DNA of 64,000 bases, taken from the NCBI RefSeq assembly GCF_018398315.1, contig NZ_JAHBRW010000002.1, forward strand, positions 1,348,637 through 1,412,636. The letters run 5' to 3'. Of the stretch, positions 28,174-36,420 are shown one piece after another. Position 1 is the first letter of the stretch. Every line of letters starts with the position of its first letter. The notes below the pieces were generated by a model. The model saw nothing but the letters and a program-made list of their open reading frames with translations. It was not told the origin of the DNA and did not search any database. This stretch comes from Chelatococcus sp. YT9 (lineage in GTDB: Bacteria; Pseudomonadota; Alphaproteobacteria; Rhizobiales; Beijerinckiaceae). The translations under genes and the position numbers were made by a program.

Positions 28174-28286
28174 AGCGCGCGCCGAGCAGGACAATAGCAT
28201 GGCTGCCTATGTACAGCATCTACTGGATATTCCTGATTTTGCACGCTAAGTAACCCTGATCGATATCGGGGATGGGGCGGCACTGC

Positions 28287-28565
28287 ATGAACGAAGACGA
28301 CATACGCTATTGGCGAGCTAACGCGCATTTCAACGCCCTGCTAGCCAATGCGCTCCATGCCGTTGTCGTCATCCTGATGCAGCGATCGGCCGGGGTTCCC
28401 AATTTTCCCGAACAGTTCGACGAGATAACGCGTGAGGTAATCAAAGGGATCAAGAATTTTCAGCCACTCGTGCCTCTGCCCGTTGAAGACGAAGCTGATG
28501 CGGCGCGCGAGGCCATTGAATACCTGGAACGGCGCTTCGCTGAACTGAGGCAATCTCTGGGCTGA
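28287..28565 (+). CDS. Hypothetical protein, 92 aa
   Basis: A small helical protein with a hydrophobic helix at about residues 16-32 (amphipathic rather than a clear membrane span) and a charged C-terminus. I do not recognise it. ATG 28287 is preceded by GGGGCGG, a modest ribosome site. It converges on the small membrane protein gene at 28613. Confidence 0.6.
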   Translation: MNEDDIRYWRANAHFNALLANALHAVVVILMQRSAGVPNFPEQFDEITREVIKGIKNFQPLVPLPVEDEADAAREAIEYLERRFAELRQSLG

Positions 28566-28612
28566 ACGTACGAGATCCTCCCGCAAGGGGTCGCCGGAGG
28601 AGGTCTGCGTCG

Positions 28613-28840
28613 TCACGAAGCGAAGACCTCAACAGCTACCCACGCTATCATCGCGAGCGCCAACCCAGCGGCCAACACCGCCAAAACAGGCCGATCCAGA
28701 AAGCCTTGCCGCGCCTCGACAGGGGTTTCCACGGCCGGACGCTCCGGGGAATGGTCATCCGCTTGCAGAGGAGGTATAGGCGCCCCACCTTTTAAGTCTT
28801 CGGTTTGGCTTTTCGCGCGCAGTTCAGCATCTTTTTCCAT
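28613..28840 (-). CDS. Small single-span membrane protein, 75 aa
   Basis: A hydrophilic N-terminal 50 residues (charged, Pro-rich) is followed by one C-terminal transmembrane helix (PVLAVLAAGLALAMIAWVAV), giving a tail-anchored topology. No family is recognised. GGGAGACATTTT precedes the ATG, a good ribosome site. Its place among stress-type genes suggests an envelope or stress role, but that is only context. Confidence 0.65.
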   Translation of the reverse strand: MEKDAELRAKSQTEDLKGGAPIPPLQADDHSPERPAVETPVEARQGFLDRPVLAVLAAGLALAMIAWVAVEVFAS

Positions 28841-29387
28841 AAAATGTCTCCCATGTCCTGCGCCGATCTAGAGTTGCGGCACCGAGGTGGCAAAAGCGAC
28901 CGCGCCATCCTTTCGGTGTCCTTGGCGTAATCGCCTGACGCCACGTATGACAGAAAGTTGAACCGTTAGACTAAGTTCGTTCCTTTCTTAAATCTGTCAT
29001 TGAAGCTCCACGTCTGACACGCGTCCTCGCGAGCGTCCGTACATTAATACGAACACATTTGGTGAATACTCGTTCCGACATGCTATTCGATTTTATTGTC
29101 ACGCTCGCGAAGAGGACATCCTCTCAACCGCTACGGCGGAGCCGATTAGGATCACATATGTTCGTTGCGGCGCCGAGCGGTAGCCCTTGCGTAGCCGGGA
29201 ACATCAGGGCGGGTGGTTGGTTAAAACCTCAGAATCAGCACATCGCGATACGGCGATCCATGCGTTCCGCGTGAGGGGGCCGGGGGGCCAAGGTTTAGGC
29301 ATGCTGCTGGCGTGAACGCGCGCGGCACCGTGCGCAAGCAGGCGCTTCCGTTTTCCCGCTGCCACCATCCGCGGAAGGAGTAGGTTT
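28841..29387. other. 547-base intergenic region
   Basis: This is the longest gap in the window. It holds the leader of the small membrane protein gene on the left and the promoter region of the SDR gene on the right, including a GGAAC-N16-GGTT element at 29198-29222. It is less GC-rich than the surroundings between 28960 and 29110. I see no convincing gene, RNA or long repeat. Confidence 0.5.
29198..29222 (+). promoter_or_regulatory. Probable EcfG-type promoter upstream of the SDR gene
   Basis: GGAAC, 16 bases, GGTT: one base from the EcfG consensus with the right spacing. It lies 165 bases before the SDR start. The distance is long but no gene intervenes. Confidence 0.4.
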
Positions 29388-30278
29388 ATGGCGACGTCCG
29401 GCTTGGTTGATCCACGAACGCTTTATCCTAAGCCTCCATTTCCCAGCCAGCCGCAACCTGTGCCTGGCTTGGCGCAGCAAATGGTTCCAGCTCCAGACCA
29501 TGGCGAGCGCACCTACCGTGGCTCCGGGAAGCTGGAGGGGCGGAGAGCCCTCATTACGGGTGGTGATTCCGGCATTGGCCGCGCCGTCGCCATCGCCTTC
29601 GCGCGCGAGGGCGCGGATGTCGCGATCGCCTACTTGCCTGACGAAGAGCCAGACGCGCGGGAAGTCATCACCTTGATCGAGGCCGAAGGGCGGAAAGCCC
29701 TGTCGCTTGCTGGCGATATCAAGGACGAAGGTTGGTGCCGGAAGATCGTCGCTATGACCGCCGAACATTTCGGAGGACTGGACCTTCTCGTCATCAATGC
29801 AGGGCGTCAACAGTATCGTGAGCACGTCGAGGAACTCTCGACGGCGGATTTCGATCGAACTCTCAAGACCAATCTCTATGCCTTGCACTGGATCACTCAG
29901 GCAGCGGTTCCGTATCTCGAGCCGGGCTCCGCAATCCTGACGACCGCCTCGGTTCAGGCCTATCAGCCGTCTCCCATCCTTCTCGATTATGCGACGACCA
30001 AGGCCGGGATCGTGGCGTATACGAAAGCGTTGGCGAAGCAGTTGATCCGGAAGGGCATTCGCGTCAATGCCGTCGCGCCCGGTCCGGTCTGGACCGTCCT
30101 GCAGCCGAGCGGCGGGCAGCCCGACGAAAAAGTCCGCCACTTCGGTGAGGAGAGTGACTTCGGACGGCCGGCACAGCCCGTCGAGCTCGCCCCGGTCTAT
30201 GTGCTGCTCGCGTCGCAGGACGCTAGCTTCATCAATGGCGAGGTTTACGGCGTAACCGGCGGCAAAGGGATCGCTTGA
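29388..30278 (+). CDS. SDR family oxidoreductase (general-stress-protein-39-like)
   Basis: A 296-residue classical short-chain dehydrogenase. About 45 residues of Pro-rich N-terminal extension precede the Rossmann motif TGGDSGIGRAVA. NAG is in the VINAGRQQ segment, catalytic Ser in TTASVQAY, and YATTKAG gives Tyr/Lys. The extension and PGPVWTVLQP are typical of the YdaD/YhdF-type stress SDRs. GCGGAAGGAG precedes ATG 29388. It lies just upstream of ku-ligD with EcfG-like promoters before both units. Physiological substrate unknown. Confidence 0.9.
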   Translation: MATSGLVDPRTLYPKPPFPSQPQPVPGLAQQMVPAPDHGERTYRGSGKLEGRRALITGGDSGIGRAVAIAFAREGADVAIAYLPDEEPDAREVITLIEAEGRKALSLAGDIKDEGWCRKIVAMTAEHFGGLDLLVINAGRQQYREHVEELSTADFDRTLKTNLYALHWITQAAVPYLEPGSAILTTASVQAYQPSPILLDYATTKAGIVAYTKALAKQLIRKGIRVNAVAPGPVWTVLQPSGGQPDEKVRHFGEESDFGRPAQPVELAPVYVLLASQDASFINGEVYGVTGGKGIA

Positions 30279-30340
30279 AGTCCGCAGAGGAGTGCCGGCC
30301 GCCGTAGGTTGCCTCTGCGGAGGGGTTGACCTTGCGAGCG

Positions 30341-30365
30341 GGAACGGGAAGGCGCCACGCGCGTT
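30341..30365 (+). promoter_or_regulatory. EcfG (general stress response) promoter of ku-ligD
   Basis: GGAAC at 30341-30345 and CGTT at 30362-30365 with exactly 16 bases between: a full match to the alphaproteobacterial sigma-EcfG consensus. The -10 element ends 48 bases before the ku start, an ordinary leader length. Confidence 0.65.
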
Positions 30366-30413
30366 CTCCCCGGTGCCTCGTGCAGGCGGCGAATACGGAC
30401 GGAGGAGCATGCC

Positions 30414-31352
30414 ATGGCAGCGTCATCGGGTACGCGTGCGAATTGGAAAGGCGTCCTCCGGGTTGGAGAGCTGAGTTGTCGCGTCGCCCTTTACACCGCC
30501 GCCTCAAGCTCTGACCGCATCGCTTTCCATATGCTCAACAGGCGCACCGGCAACCGGTTGCAGCGTCAATTTGCCGACAGCGAAACCGGCGCCGTCGTCG
30601 AGCGGGAGGATCAGGTCAAAGGCTACGAATCAAATTCGGGGGACTACATCGTCCTCGAACCAGAAGAAGTGGCCGCGGCCGTTCCCGAGAGCGACAAGAC
30701 ACTCGCCGTCTCAGCCTTTATCCGCTGTAGCGACGTCGACGACATCTATTTCGACCGGCCATATTTTCTCGCGCCTGCTGACCGTGAGGCTGATGAGGCT
30801 TACGAGCTCATTCGGGCGGGGATGAGCCGGAAGAAGGTGGCCGCTCTGGCACAGACCGTTCTGTTCCGGCGTGTCCGCAGTGTCCTTATCCGTGCTGAGG
30901 GCGATGGCCTCGTGGCCACGACTTTGAATTTCAATTATGAAGTGCGCTCCGCGGAGAACGCCTTCAGTGATGTGCCTTCGCTGCGTATCGAGGGTGAGAT
31001 GCTCCAGCTTGCCGAGCACATCATCAAGACGAAAGCGGGCACGTTTGATCCAGCGGCATTCGACGACCGCTATGAAGCCGCGCTCGCCGAACTCGTGAAA
31101 GCCAAACTCGAGGGCCGGAAGATCGTGGCACCCAAGCGTCCTCGTACCGGCAAGGTCGTCGATCTCATGGAAGCCTTGCGCGAAAGTGCAGGCCTGAGTG
31201 GAAGCAACCGCAAGTCTGCGCAACGCAAAAGTGCGCAACCAACGAAAGAAACCAAGTCCGCTGCGAAGGGTGGCAACACCCGCAAGACCGCTCGTCGTGC
31301 AGACAGCAAAACGGCGGCTAAGACCGCGCCAGCTCGACGGCGCGCGGGTTGA
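30414..31352 (+). CDS. ku: Non-homologous end joining protein Ku (first copy)
   Basis: A 312-residue prokaryotic Ku. The Ku core covers about residues 8-265, with WKGVLRVGELSCRVALYTA at the start, HMLNRRTGNRLQRQ, and the later LRIEGEMLQLAEHIIKTK segment. The last 50 residues form a basic Lys/Arg/Ala tail typical of extended bacterial Ku C-termini that contact DNA. It homodimerises on broken ends and recruits LigD. It lies 15 bases upstream of ligD on the same strand, with an EcfG promoter in front. ACGGAGGAGC precedes ATG 30414. Confidence 0.96.
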   Translation: MAASSGTRANWKGVLRVGELSCRVALYTAASSSDRIAFHMLNRRTGNRLQRQFADSETGAVVEREDQVKGYESNSGDYIVLEPEEVAAAVPESDKTLAVSAFIRCSDVDDIYFDRPYFLAPADREADEAYELIRAGMSRKKVAALAQTVLFRRVRSVLIRAEGDGLVATTLNFNYEVRSAENAFSDVPSLRIEGEMLQLAEHIIKTKAGTFDPAAFDDRYEAALAELVKAKLEGRKIVAPKRPRTGKVVDLMEALRESAGLSGSNRKSAQRKSAQPTKETKSAAKGGNTRKTARRADSKTAAKTAPARRRAG

Positions 31353-31367
31353 TAGGGGCGGCTTGAT

Positions 31368-33941
31368 ATGGTCAATCAACTCGAGCCCTACCGCAGCAAA
31401 CGTAACTTCCGGGCGACCACGGAGCCGCGCGGACGGCAGTCCCGGACGTCAGGTGACAGTTTCGTCATCCAGAAGCATGACGCGCGCCGGCTTCACTACG
31501 ACTTCCGTCTCGAGATGGATGGGGTGCTCAAGAGCTGGGCCGTGACAAGAGGCCCGAGCCTCGTGCCTGGGGAAAAGCGACTGGCTGTTCATGTCGAGGA
31601 TCACCCGCTCGAGTATGGTGATTTCGAAGGCACCATCCCGAAAGGGGAATATGGGGGAGGCGCCGTGATTGTATGGGATCGCGGCACGTGGTCGCCGATA
31701 GGTGATGCCCGCAAAGGTTACGCCAAGGGCGACCTCGAATTTGAGCTTCATGGAGAAAAGCTTCAAGGGCGCTGGCACCTGGTGCGCATGCACGGCAAGC
31801 CTGGGGAAAAGCGCGAGAATTGGCTGCTGATCAAGGGGGACGATGAATTTGCCCGGACGGGAGACGACGCCGATATCCTGACGGAGCAGCCCGCGTCTGT
31901 TAAGTCTGGCCGAGACGTGGGCGACGTCACTGGGGAGCCGCCTGGCTGGTCCGCAAAGACCGGACGGATCAGAAAACCGCTGAAGACGTCCGCCGAGTCG
32001 GCGCCATCGGCGAAGCGGGATGGCGAAGCGGCATCCAGAAGAAAAACCATGCAGCCCTCACTGATAAAGGGCGCGAAAAAGGCGCGAATGCCCGATTTTG
32101 TTCCGCCGATGCTTGCCACGCTTGTCGCCAAAGCACCGATCGGCGAGCAGTGGCTCCATGAGATCAAGTTCGACGGCTACCGGCTCCAAGCGCGTATCGA
32201 GGCCAATAGCGTCAAGCTACTGACCCGCAGCGGGCTGGATTGGACTGAGAAATTCGGCGAGGCAATTCCGACCTCGCTGAGGACACTTCCGGTTGATAAC
32301 GCCATCATCGACGGCGAACTGGTCGTTGAAACGGATGCCGGGGCGTCTGATTTTTCGGCCCTGCAGGCGGCGCTCAGCGAGGGGCGTAGTGATCACTTCC
32401 TCTTCTATGTCTTCGATCTGCTCTATCTGGACGGCTATGATCTGCGGCCCCTCGCTCTGACCGCGCGCAAAGATCTGCTCGAACAGATCGTTGCCGGCGA
32501 TCATGCCGGCCATATCCGGTATAGCAGTCATTTCATGGACAGCGGCGCCATGGTTCTGCGCCATGCTTGCAGGCTGAGCCTAGAGGGGATCGTCTCGAAG
32601 TTGCGTGACGCCCCGTATCGGGATGGCCGCAGCAAAAGCTGGGTCAAATCCAAATGCTCTGCGCGGCAGGAATTCGTGGTTGCCGGCTATGTTCCGTCGA
32701 CGATTTCCCGCCATGCTATCGGTTCGCTCATACTTGGGGTTTATGAGGACGGCGAGCTCCATCACGTCGGCCGCGTCGGCACCGGGTTCACAGGGGCCGT
32801 GGCGGAGGAGCTGTTTCGCAAGCTGGAAGGTCTTCGCGTCGAAGCGAGCCCCTTTGGGCACCGCCTGACAGCAGAGGAAAGGCGCCAGGCTCGATATGTG
32901 CAACCCACCCTGGTCGCGGAAATCGAGTTCCGCGCCTGGACTGCCGACGGGCATTTGCGCCATGCTTCGTTCCGTGGGCTGCGCGAGGACAAGGATCCCC
33001 GTGAGATTGTGCGCGAGGCGCCGAAACAAGACGCCGCCAAAGCGCCGTCTCCGCCGCGCCGCACCGTCAAGCTCACCCATCCCGATCGCCTGTACTGGCC
33101 GGACGAGGGCGTCACGAAAGAGGGGCTCGCGAACTATTACACCGAGGTCTGGCGCCATATCGCCCCGCATCTCGTGGGAAGACCTCTCGCACTTTTGCGC
33201 TGCCCTAACGGCATCACAGGCGAGAAGTTCTTTCAGAAGCATGCTTGGAAGGGACTGAATCCAAAGATCACGTTGGTCAAGGATCCTACGGACGGGGATG
33301 AACAGCCGCTCATCAGCATCAGCGATCTGGACGGTCTTATCGGGCTCGTCCAGTCGGCCGTCCTCGAAATCCACCCCTGGGGATCAACTGTGACTGATTG
33401 GGAGCATCCGGACAGGATCGTGATGGATCTCGATCCCGGCGAGGGCGTGTCGTGGCAGGCGGTCATCGATGCCGCGCAGGAGGTCCGTCAGCGCTTGACG
33501 GACGTGGGACTAGCCCCCTTCGTCAAAACGTCTGGCGGCAAGGGACTGCATGTAGTTGCGCCGCTCAGACCGAAAGCGGACTGGCCAGCCGTCAAAGCCT
33601 TCACCAAGGCGCTCGCCGATGCCATGGCTTCTGACGATCCCAGCCGCTACGTCTCCACCATCACGAAATCAAAGCGGCGCGGCAAGATCTTGGTGGACTA
33701 TCTGCGAAATCAACGCGGCATGACCGCAGTCGCGGCTTATTCCACGCGCGCCCGCCCCGGCGCTGCGGTCTCGGCGCCCATCACGTGGGAGGAGCTTGGG
33801 CCAGCCATTGGTCCGGATTATTTTACGGTCGAGACAATGCCGACGCGCTTGGCTGCGCTGACCCGGGACCCTTGGGACGGCTTCCATCGCGCAGCCGCGC
33901 CCTTGGAGATCGCGCCCCGCGGCCGAAGAAAGCGCGGTTGA
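31368..33941 (+). CDS. ligD: Multifunctional DNA ligase D
   Basis: An 857-residue NHEJ enzyme with three domains in order. Residues about 25-150 are the 3'-phosphoesterase domain (HDARRLHYDFRLEMDG, DHPLEYGDFEG). Residues about 240-540 are the ATP-dependent ligase domain with adenylation motif EIKFDGYR (Lys267). From about residue 565 is the primase-polymerase domain (THPDRLYWPDEGVTKEGL, MDLDPGEGVSW metal-binding Asp pair, KTSGGKGLH). PE-Lig-Pol is the usual order in proteobacteria such as Pseudomonas; mycobacterial LigD starts with Pol. It is probably cotranscribed with the upstream ku and converges on the second ku with a two-base gap. Confidence 0.97.
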   Translation: MVNQLEPYRSKRNFRATTEPRGRQSRTSGDSFVIQKHDARRLHYDFRLEMDGVLKSWAVTRGPSLVPGEKRLAVHVEDHPLEYGDFEGTIPKGEYGGGAVIVWDRGTWSPIGDARKGYAKGDLEFELHGEKLQGRWHLVRMHGKPGEKRENWLLIKGDDEFARTGDDADILTEQPASVKSGRDVGDVTGEPPGWSAKTGRIRKPLKTSAESAPSAKRDGEAASRRKTMQPSLIKGAKKARMPDFVPPMLATLVAKAPIGEQWLHEIKFDGYRLQARIEANSVKLLTRSGLDWTEKFGEAIPTSLRTLPVDNAIIDGELVVETDAGASDFSALQAALSEGRSDHFLFYVFDLLYLDGYDLRPLALTARKDLLEQIVAGDHAGHIRYSSHFMDSGAMVLRHACRLSLEGIVSKLRDAPYRDGRSKSWVKSKCSARQEFVVAGYVPSTISRHAIGSLILGVYEDGELHHVGRVGTGFTGAVAEELFRKLEGLRVEASPFGHRLTAEERRQARYVQPTLVAEIEFRAWTADGHLRHASFRGLREDKDPREIVREAPKQDAAKAPSPPRRTVKLTHPDRLYWPDEGVTKEGLANYYTEVWRHIAPHLVGRPLALLRCPNGITGEKFFQKHAWKGLNPKITLVKDPTDGDEQPLISISDLDGLIGLVQSAVLEIHPWGSTVTDWEHPDRIVMDLDPGEGVSWQAVIDAAQEVRQRLTDVGLAPFVKTSGGKGLHVVAPLRPKADWPAVKAFTKALADAMASDDPSRYVSTITKSKRRGKILVDYLRNQRGMTAVAAYSTRARPGAAVSAPITWEELGPAIGPDYFTVETMPTRLAALTRDPWDGFHRAAAPLEIAPRGRRKRG

Positions 33942-33943
33942 AT

Positions 33944-34747
33944 TCACCGGCCCTTCGTTTGCCGCTCCGCGGCGATGCTCTTCTTCAGGGCTTCCATAAT
34001 GTTGATCACGTTGGAGGCGGGCTCGGGCCCGCTCTTTCGCGCCGCCGGGCGCTTGCGCCCCTTTTTCTTTGCGGCGATGATCTCCAGAAGCTTGTCCTGC
34101 ACCGGGTCCTCCGCCATGGAGGGATCCCAGGGACGTGTGCGCTCCTCGATCAACTGGCTGACCAGGCGCAGCAGCTTTTGATCCGGCTTGTTCTGGGACG
34201 GATCGGGCCAATGGCCAGCGCCATCCCGCACCTCGTCGCCGTATCGCAAGGTCCAGACCACGATGCCGTTGTCATGGGGCTTCAGCAGGACGGCTCGTTC
34301 GCGCCGATACATCACCACCCTTGCGATCCCGCCCGTGTTCGTGGCCGCCATCGCGTCACGGATGACCGAATAGGCCTCTTCGCCAACTTTGTCGTCGGGC
34401 GTGAGATAGTGGGGCCGATCATACCAGATCCAATCGATGCTCTCGATCGGTACGAAGGTGTCGATATCAATTGTGCGGGTGCTTTCAAGCGCGACCGCCT
34501 CGAGCTCGTCATCCTCCAGCATGACATACTCATCGTCGCCCCGCGGGTAGCCCTTGACCGCATCGTCTTCGTCAATGGGCTTGCCGCTGCCTGAATCGAT
34601 GTATCGGCTGACAACCCGGTTTCCTGTCTTGCGATTGAGCGTATGGAACCGCACCTTCTCGCTCTCGGAGAGAGCGGGGGTCATCGAGACGGCACAGGTG
34701 ACGAGCGAGAGCTTCAGATAACCTTTCCAGAAGGAGCGTTGGGCCAT
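33944..34747 (-). CDS. ku: Non-homologous end joining protein Ku (second copy)
   Basis: A 267-residue Ku with core motifs WKGYLKLSLVTCAVSMTPA, FHTLNRKTGNRVVSRY and DWIWYDRPHYLTPD. It lacks the long basic tail of the first copy, ending about 15 residues after NVINIMEALKKSIAAE. It is transcribed towards ligD, so the two ku genes flank ligD in opposite orientation. Multiple Ku proteins are known in rhizobia and can form hetero- or homodimers. CGGAGGTATACGCG precedes the ATG. Confidence 0.96.
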   Translation of the reverse strand: MAQRSFWKGYLKLSLVTCAVSMTPALSESEKVRFHTLNRKTGNRVVSRYIDSGSGKPIDEDDAVKGYPRGDDEYVMLEDDELEAVALESTRTIDIDTFVPIESIDWIWYDRPHYLTPDDKVGEEAYSVIRDAMAATNTGGIARVVMYRRERAVLLKPHDNGIVVWTLRYGDEVRDGAGHWPDPSQNKPDQKLLRLVSQLIEERTRPWDPSMAEDPVQDKLLEIIAAKKKGRKRPAARKSGPEPASNVINIMEALKKSIAAERQTKGR

Positions 34748-34794
34748 CGCGTATACCTCCGACGGCTCAATCCTTCGCAGGCTTTACGGTTCCA

Positions 34795-34816
34795 TGGAAC
34801 GCATTCTGGCGTTCCA
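34795..34816. terminator. Perfect inverted repeat between cupin gene and second ku
   Basis: TGGAACGC and GCGTTCCA are perfect complements separated by ATTCTG, 8 bases beyond the cupin stop and about 50 bases before the ku start (both leftward). It may be a short terminator for the cupin gene or an operator for ku. There is no U-tract. Confidence 0.4.
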
Positions 34817-34823
34817 ACATATG

Positions 34824-35309
34824 TCATGATCCGCTTGTTTCATCCGTTGCCCGGACGGGAGGTCCGAGGAACTCCACGTTCCAGCGCTCACCGAACGCGC
34901 TGAGGCGCGACGGGGTCGGAATGCCATCCTCCATGATCTGTCCGAGCTCGGTAAAAAATCGGCTCGCGTCGAACGCCGGCATGATCATGACCAACTGTCG
35001 CGCGGGCCGGCTCGTGACGTTGACGAAGCCATGGGCAGCACCTCCCGGGATGCTGACAATGTCCCCTTCGTCGACGAAGAAACGACGGCCGTCGATTTCA
35101 TAGAGATAGCGGCCTTCAATAACGCGGAATACCTCGGCTTCGGGATGGCGATGCCTGGGTGGTCCAGCGTTCGGCGCGTTGACCGTCTCGATGATGCAGA
35201 TGGCGCCAGCGCTCGCCTGAGGAGGCATACGGACGAAGAGCTCAAGCCCTATGGCCGGGATCTTGATCGGTGACTCGGTCCCGCGAGAATGGAGAAAGGC
35301 TATGCTCAT
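34824..35309 (-). CDS. Cupin domain protein
   Basis: A 161-residue single-cupin protein. Motif 1 reads GPPRHRHPEAEVFRVIEG with His-His-Glu metal ligands, and motif 2 is PGGAAHGFVNV with the final His. No signal peptide. The family includes metal-dependent dioxygenases, isomerases and sugar-binding proteins; I cannot choose between them. It is leftward, 109 bases downstream of the SorC gene, and may end that transcript or stand alone. Confidence 0.85.
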   Translation of the reverse strand: MSIAFLHSRGTESPIKIPAIGLELFVRMPPQASAGAICIIETVNAPNAGPPRHRHPEAEVFRVIEGRYLYEIDGRRFFVDEGDIVSIPGGAAHGFVNVTSRPARQLVMIMPAFDASRFFTELGQIMEDGIPTPSRLSAFGERWNVEFLGPPVRATDETSGS

Positions 35310-35418
35310 GGATTGCCCTCACTTCATGCTGGCCACGCGATAGTCTCGCATTTCTGGTCCGAGAGGGGAACGCGGTCCACCTGCGCCGCGGTTGCCTTCG
35401 CCGGACTTCCACGAAATC

Positions 35419-36420
35419 CTATGAGACGGAAAGAATTTGTTCTGCCGTCTGTTCGTCGGTGACGAAAACCGTCGCGAGCCCACGCGCCAGCGCGGCACGC
35501 AGCGCCAGGACTTTGCCTGAGCCCGCGCCTGTCAGAATGACCTCCGGCACCGCGGCGAGATCGTCGAATCCGAGCCCGATTTGCCGATGATTGAGCTCGT
35601 GGTCGACAATCTGCCCGTCAGCGTCGATGAAGGTGCCGAGAACGGCGCCGACCGCGCCGCGTTCGCGCAGGGCCTTCGCCTCGGCAGGACTGATGTAGCC
35701 ATAGCCGACAAGACCGCCGTCATCGGTGATGCGGCTCGCGGTGAGGATCGCGAGGTCGCAGGCCGAGGCGCGGCGCAGGACCGCCTGGACCATGGGCAGG
35801 CGCGCAAATAGCTCATGTTCCTGCGCCGTTCGAGCATAGCTTGGCGCCGCCAGCTGGTAGCAACTCGCCTGCAGGGTCAAGGCCAGGCGCGCCACCGTCT
35901 CGTAAGGTGCCATACGGCCTTCAGCCGATAGGCTGCCTTTCAGGGAGACCACGGCGGTGTCCGGCATAACCGCGGGCTTCAGGCCCTGGAACATGGCGTG
36001 GGGCGAGCGCCCGTGATGCACGCCCACGGTCATGCCATTGGCGAGGCGCCGATTGAGGTAGCTGCCGAGCGCATGGCCGACGACCACGTCGAACTGGTCT
36101 GGTTTCGACGGGGTCGGCGCCAATATCACTTCCCGCAGGCCGAAGGCGGCCCGCAGGCGTCCTTCGCAATCGGCGCCCGTCCGGAAGGGCGAGGTGATAT
36201 CGATGCGCACCATGCCCTCCTCCCGCGCCGCAGCGAGCAGGCGATTGACGCGCATGCGGCTGATGCCCAGGGCGACCGCGATGTCCTCTTGCTTCAACCC
36301 TTCGATGAAATACATCCAGGCGACGCGGGTGGCGAGCTGGAGCCGGCTTTCCTCCCCCAACCCGAGCAGCAGCGCTTCGCCATGGGCGGGCTCCTGTTTA
36401 TCTCTCTCCGGGCGTGTCAT
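35419..36420 (-). CDS. SorC/DeoR-type sugar-binding transcriptional regulator
   Basis: A 333-residue regulator with an N-terminal helix-turn-helix (LKQEDIAVALGISRMRVNRLLAAA) and a C-terminal sugar-phosphate-binding domain of the SorC family (PDTAVVSLKGSL, GVGAVLGTFID-like GAVGAVLGTFID, EVILTGAGSGKVLALRAAL). Such proteins sense phosphorylated sugars or polyols. It overlaps the metallophosphoesterase gene by four bases and ends the transporter-phosphatase operon, so it probably controls the promoter before the binding-protein gene at 42.2 kb. Confidence 0.92.
   Translation of the reverse strand: MTRPERDKQEPAHGEALLLGLGEESRLQLATRVAWMYFIEGLKQEDIAVALGISRMRVNRLLAAAREEGMVRIDITSPFRTGADCEGRLRAAFGLREVILAPTPSKPDQFDVVVGHALGSYLNRRLANGMTVGVHHGRSPHAMFQGLKPAVMPDTAVVSLKGSLSAEGRMAPYETVARLALTLQASCYQLAAPSYARTAQEHELFARLPMVQAVLRRASACDLAILTASRITDDGGLVGYGYISPAEAKALRERGAVGAVLGTFIDADGQIVDHELNHRQIGLGFDDLAAVPEVILTGAGSGKVLALRAALARGLATVFVTDEQTAEQILSVS

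Noticed and set aside
28199-28249. 16-codon frame with ATG between two small genes
   Set aside because: Too short to support and no clear ribosome site; could be a leader peptide but nothing shows it.
28960-28985. GGAAC...GGTT on the minus strand before the small membrane protein gene
   Set aside because: Spacing is 14 bases, outside the 16-17 of EcfG promoters.
29059-29274. 71-residue plus-strand open frame
   Set aside because: GTG start with no ribosome site, unlike codon use, and it overlaps the probable SDR promoter.
29295-30410. 371-residue minus-strand open frame
   Set aside because: Antisense to the SDR gene, which has full catalytic motifs; the antisense protein has none.
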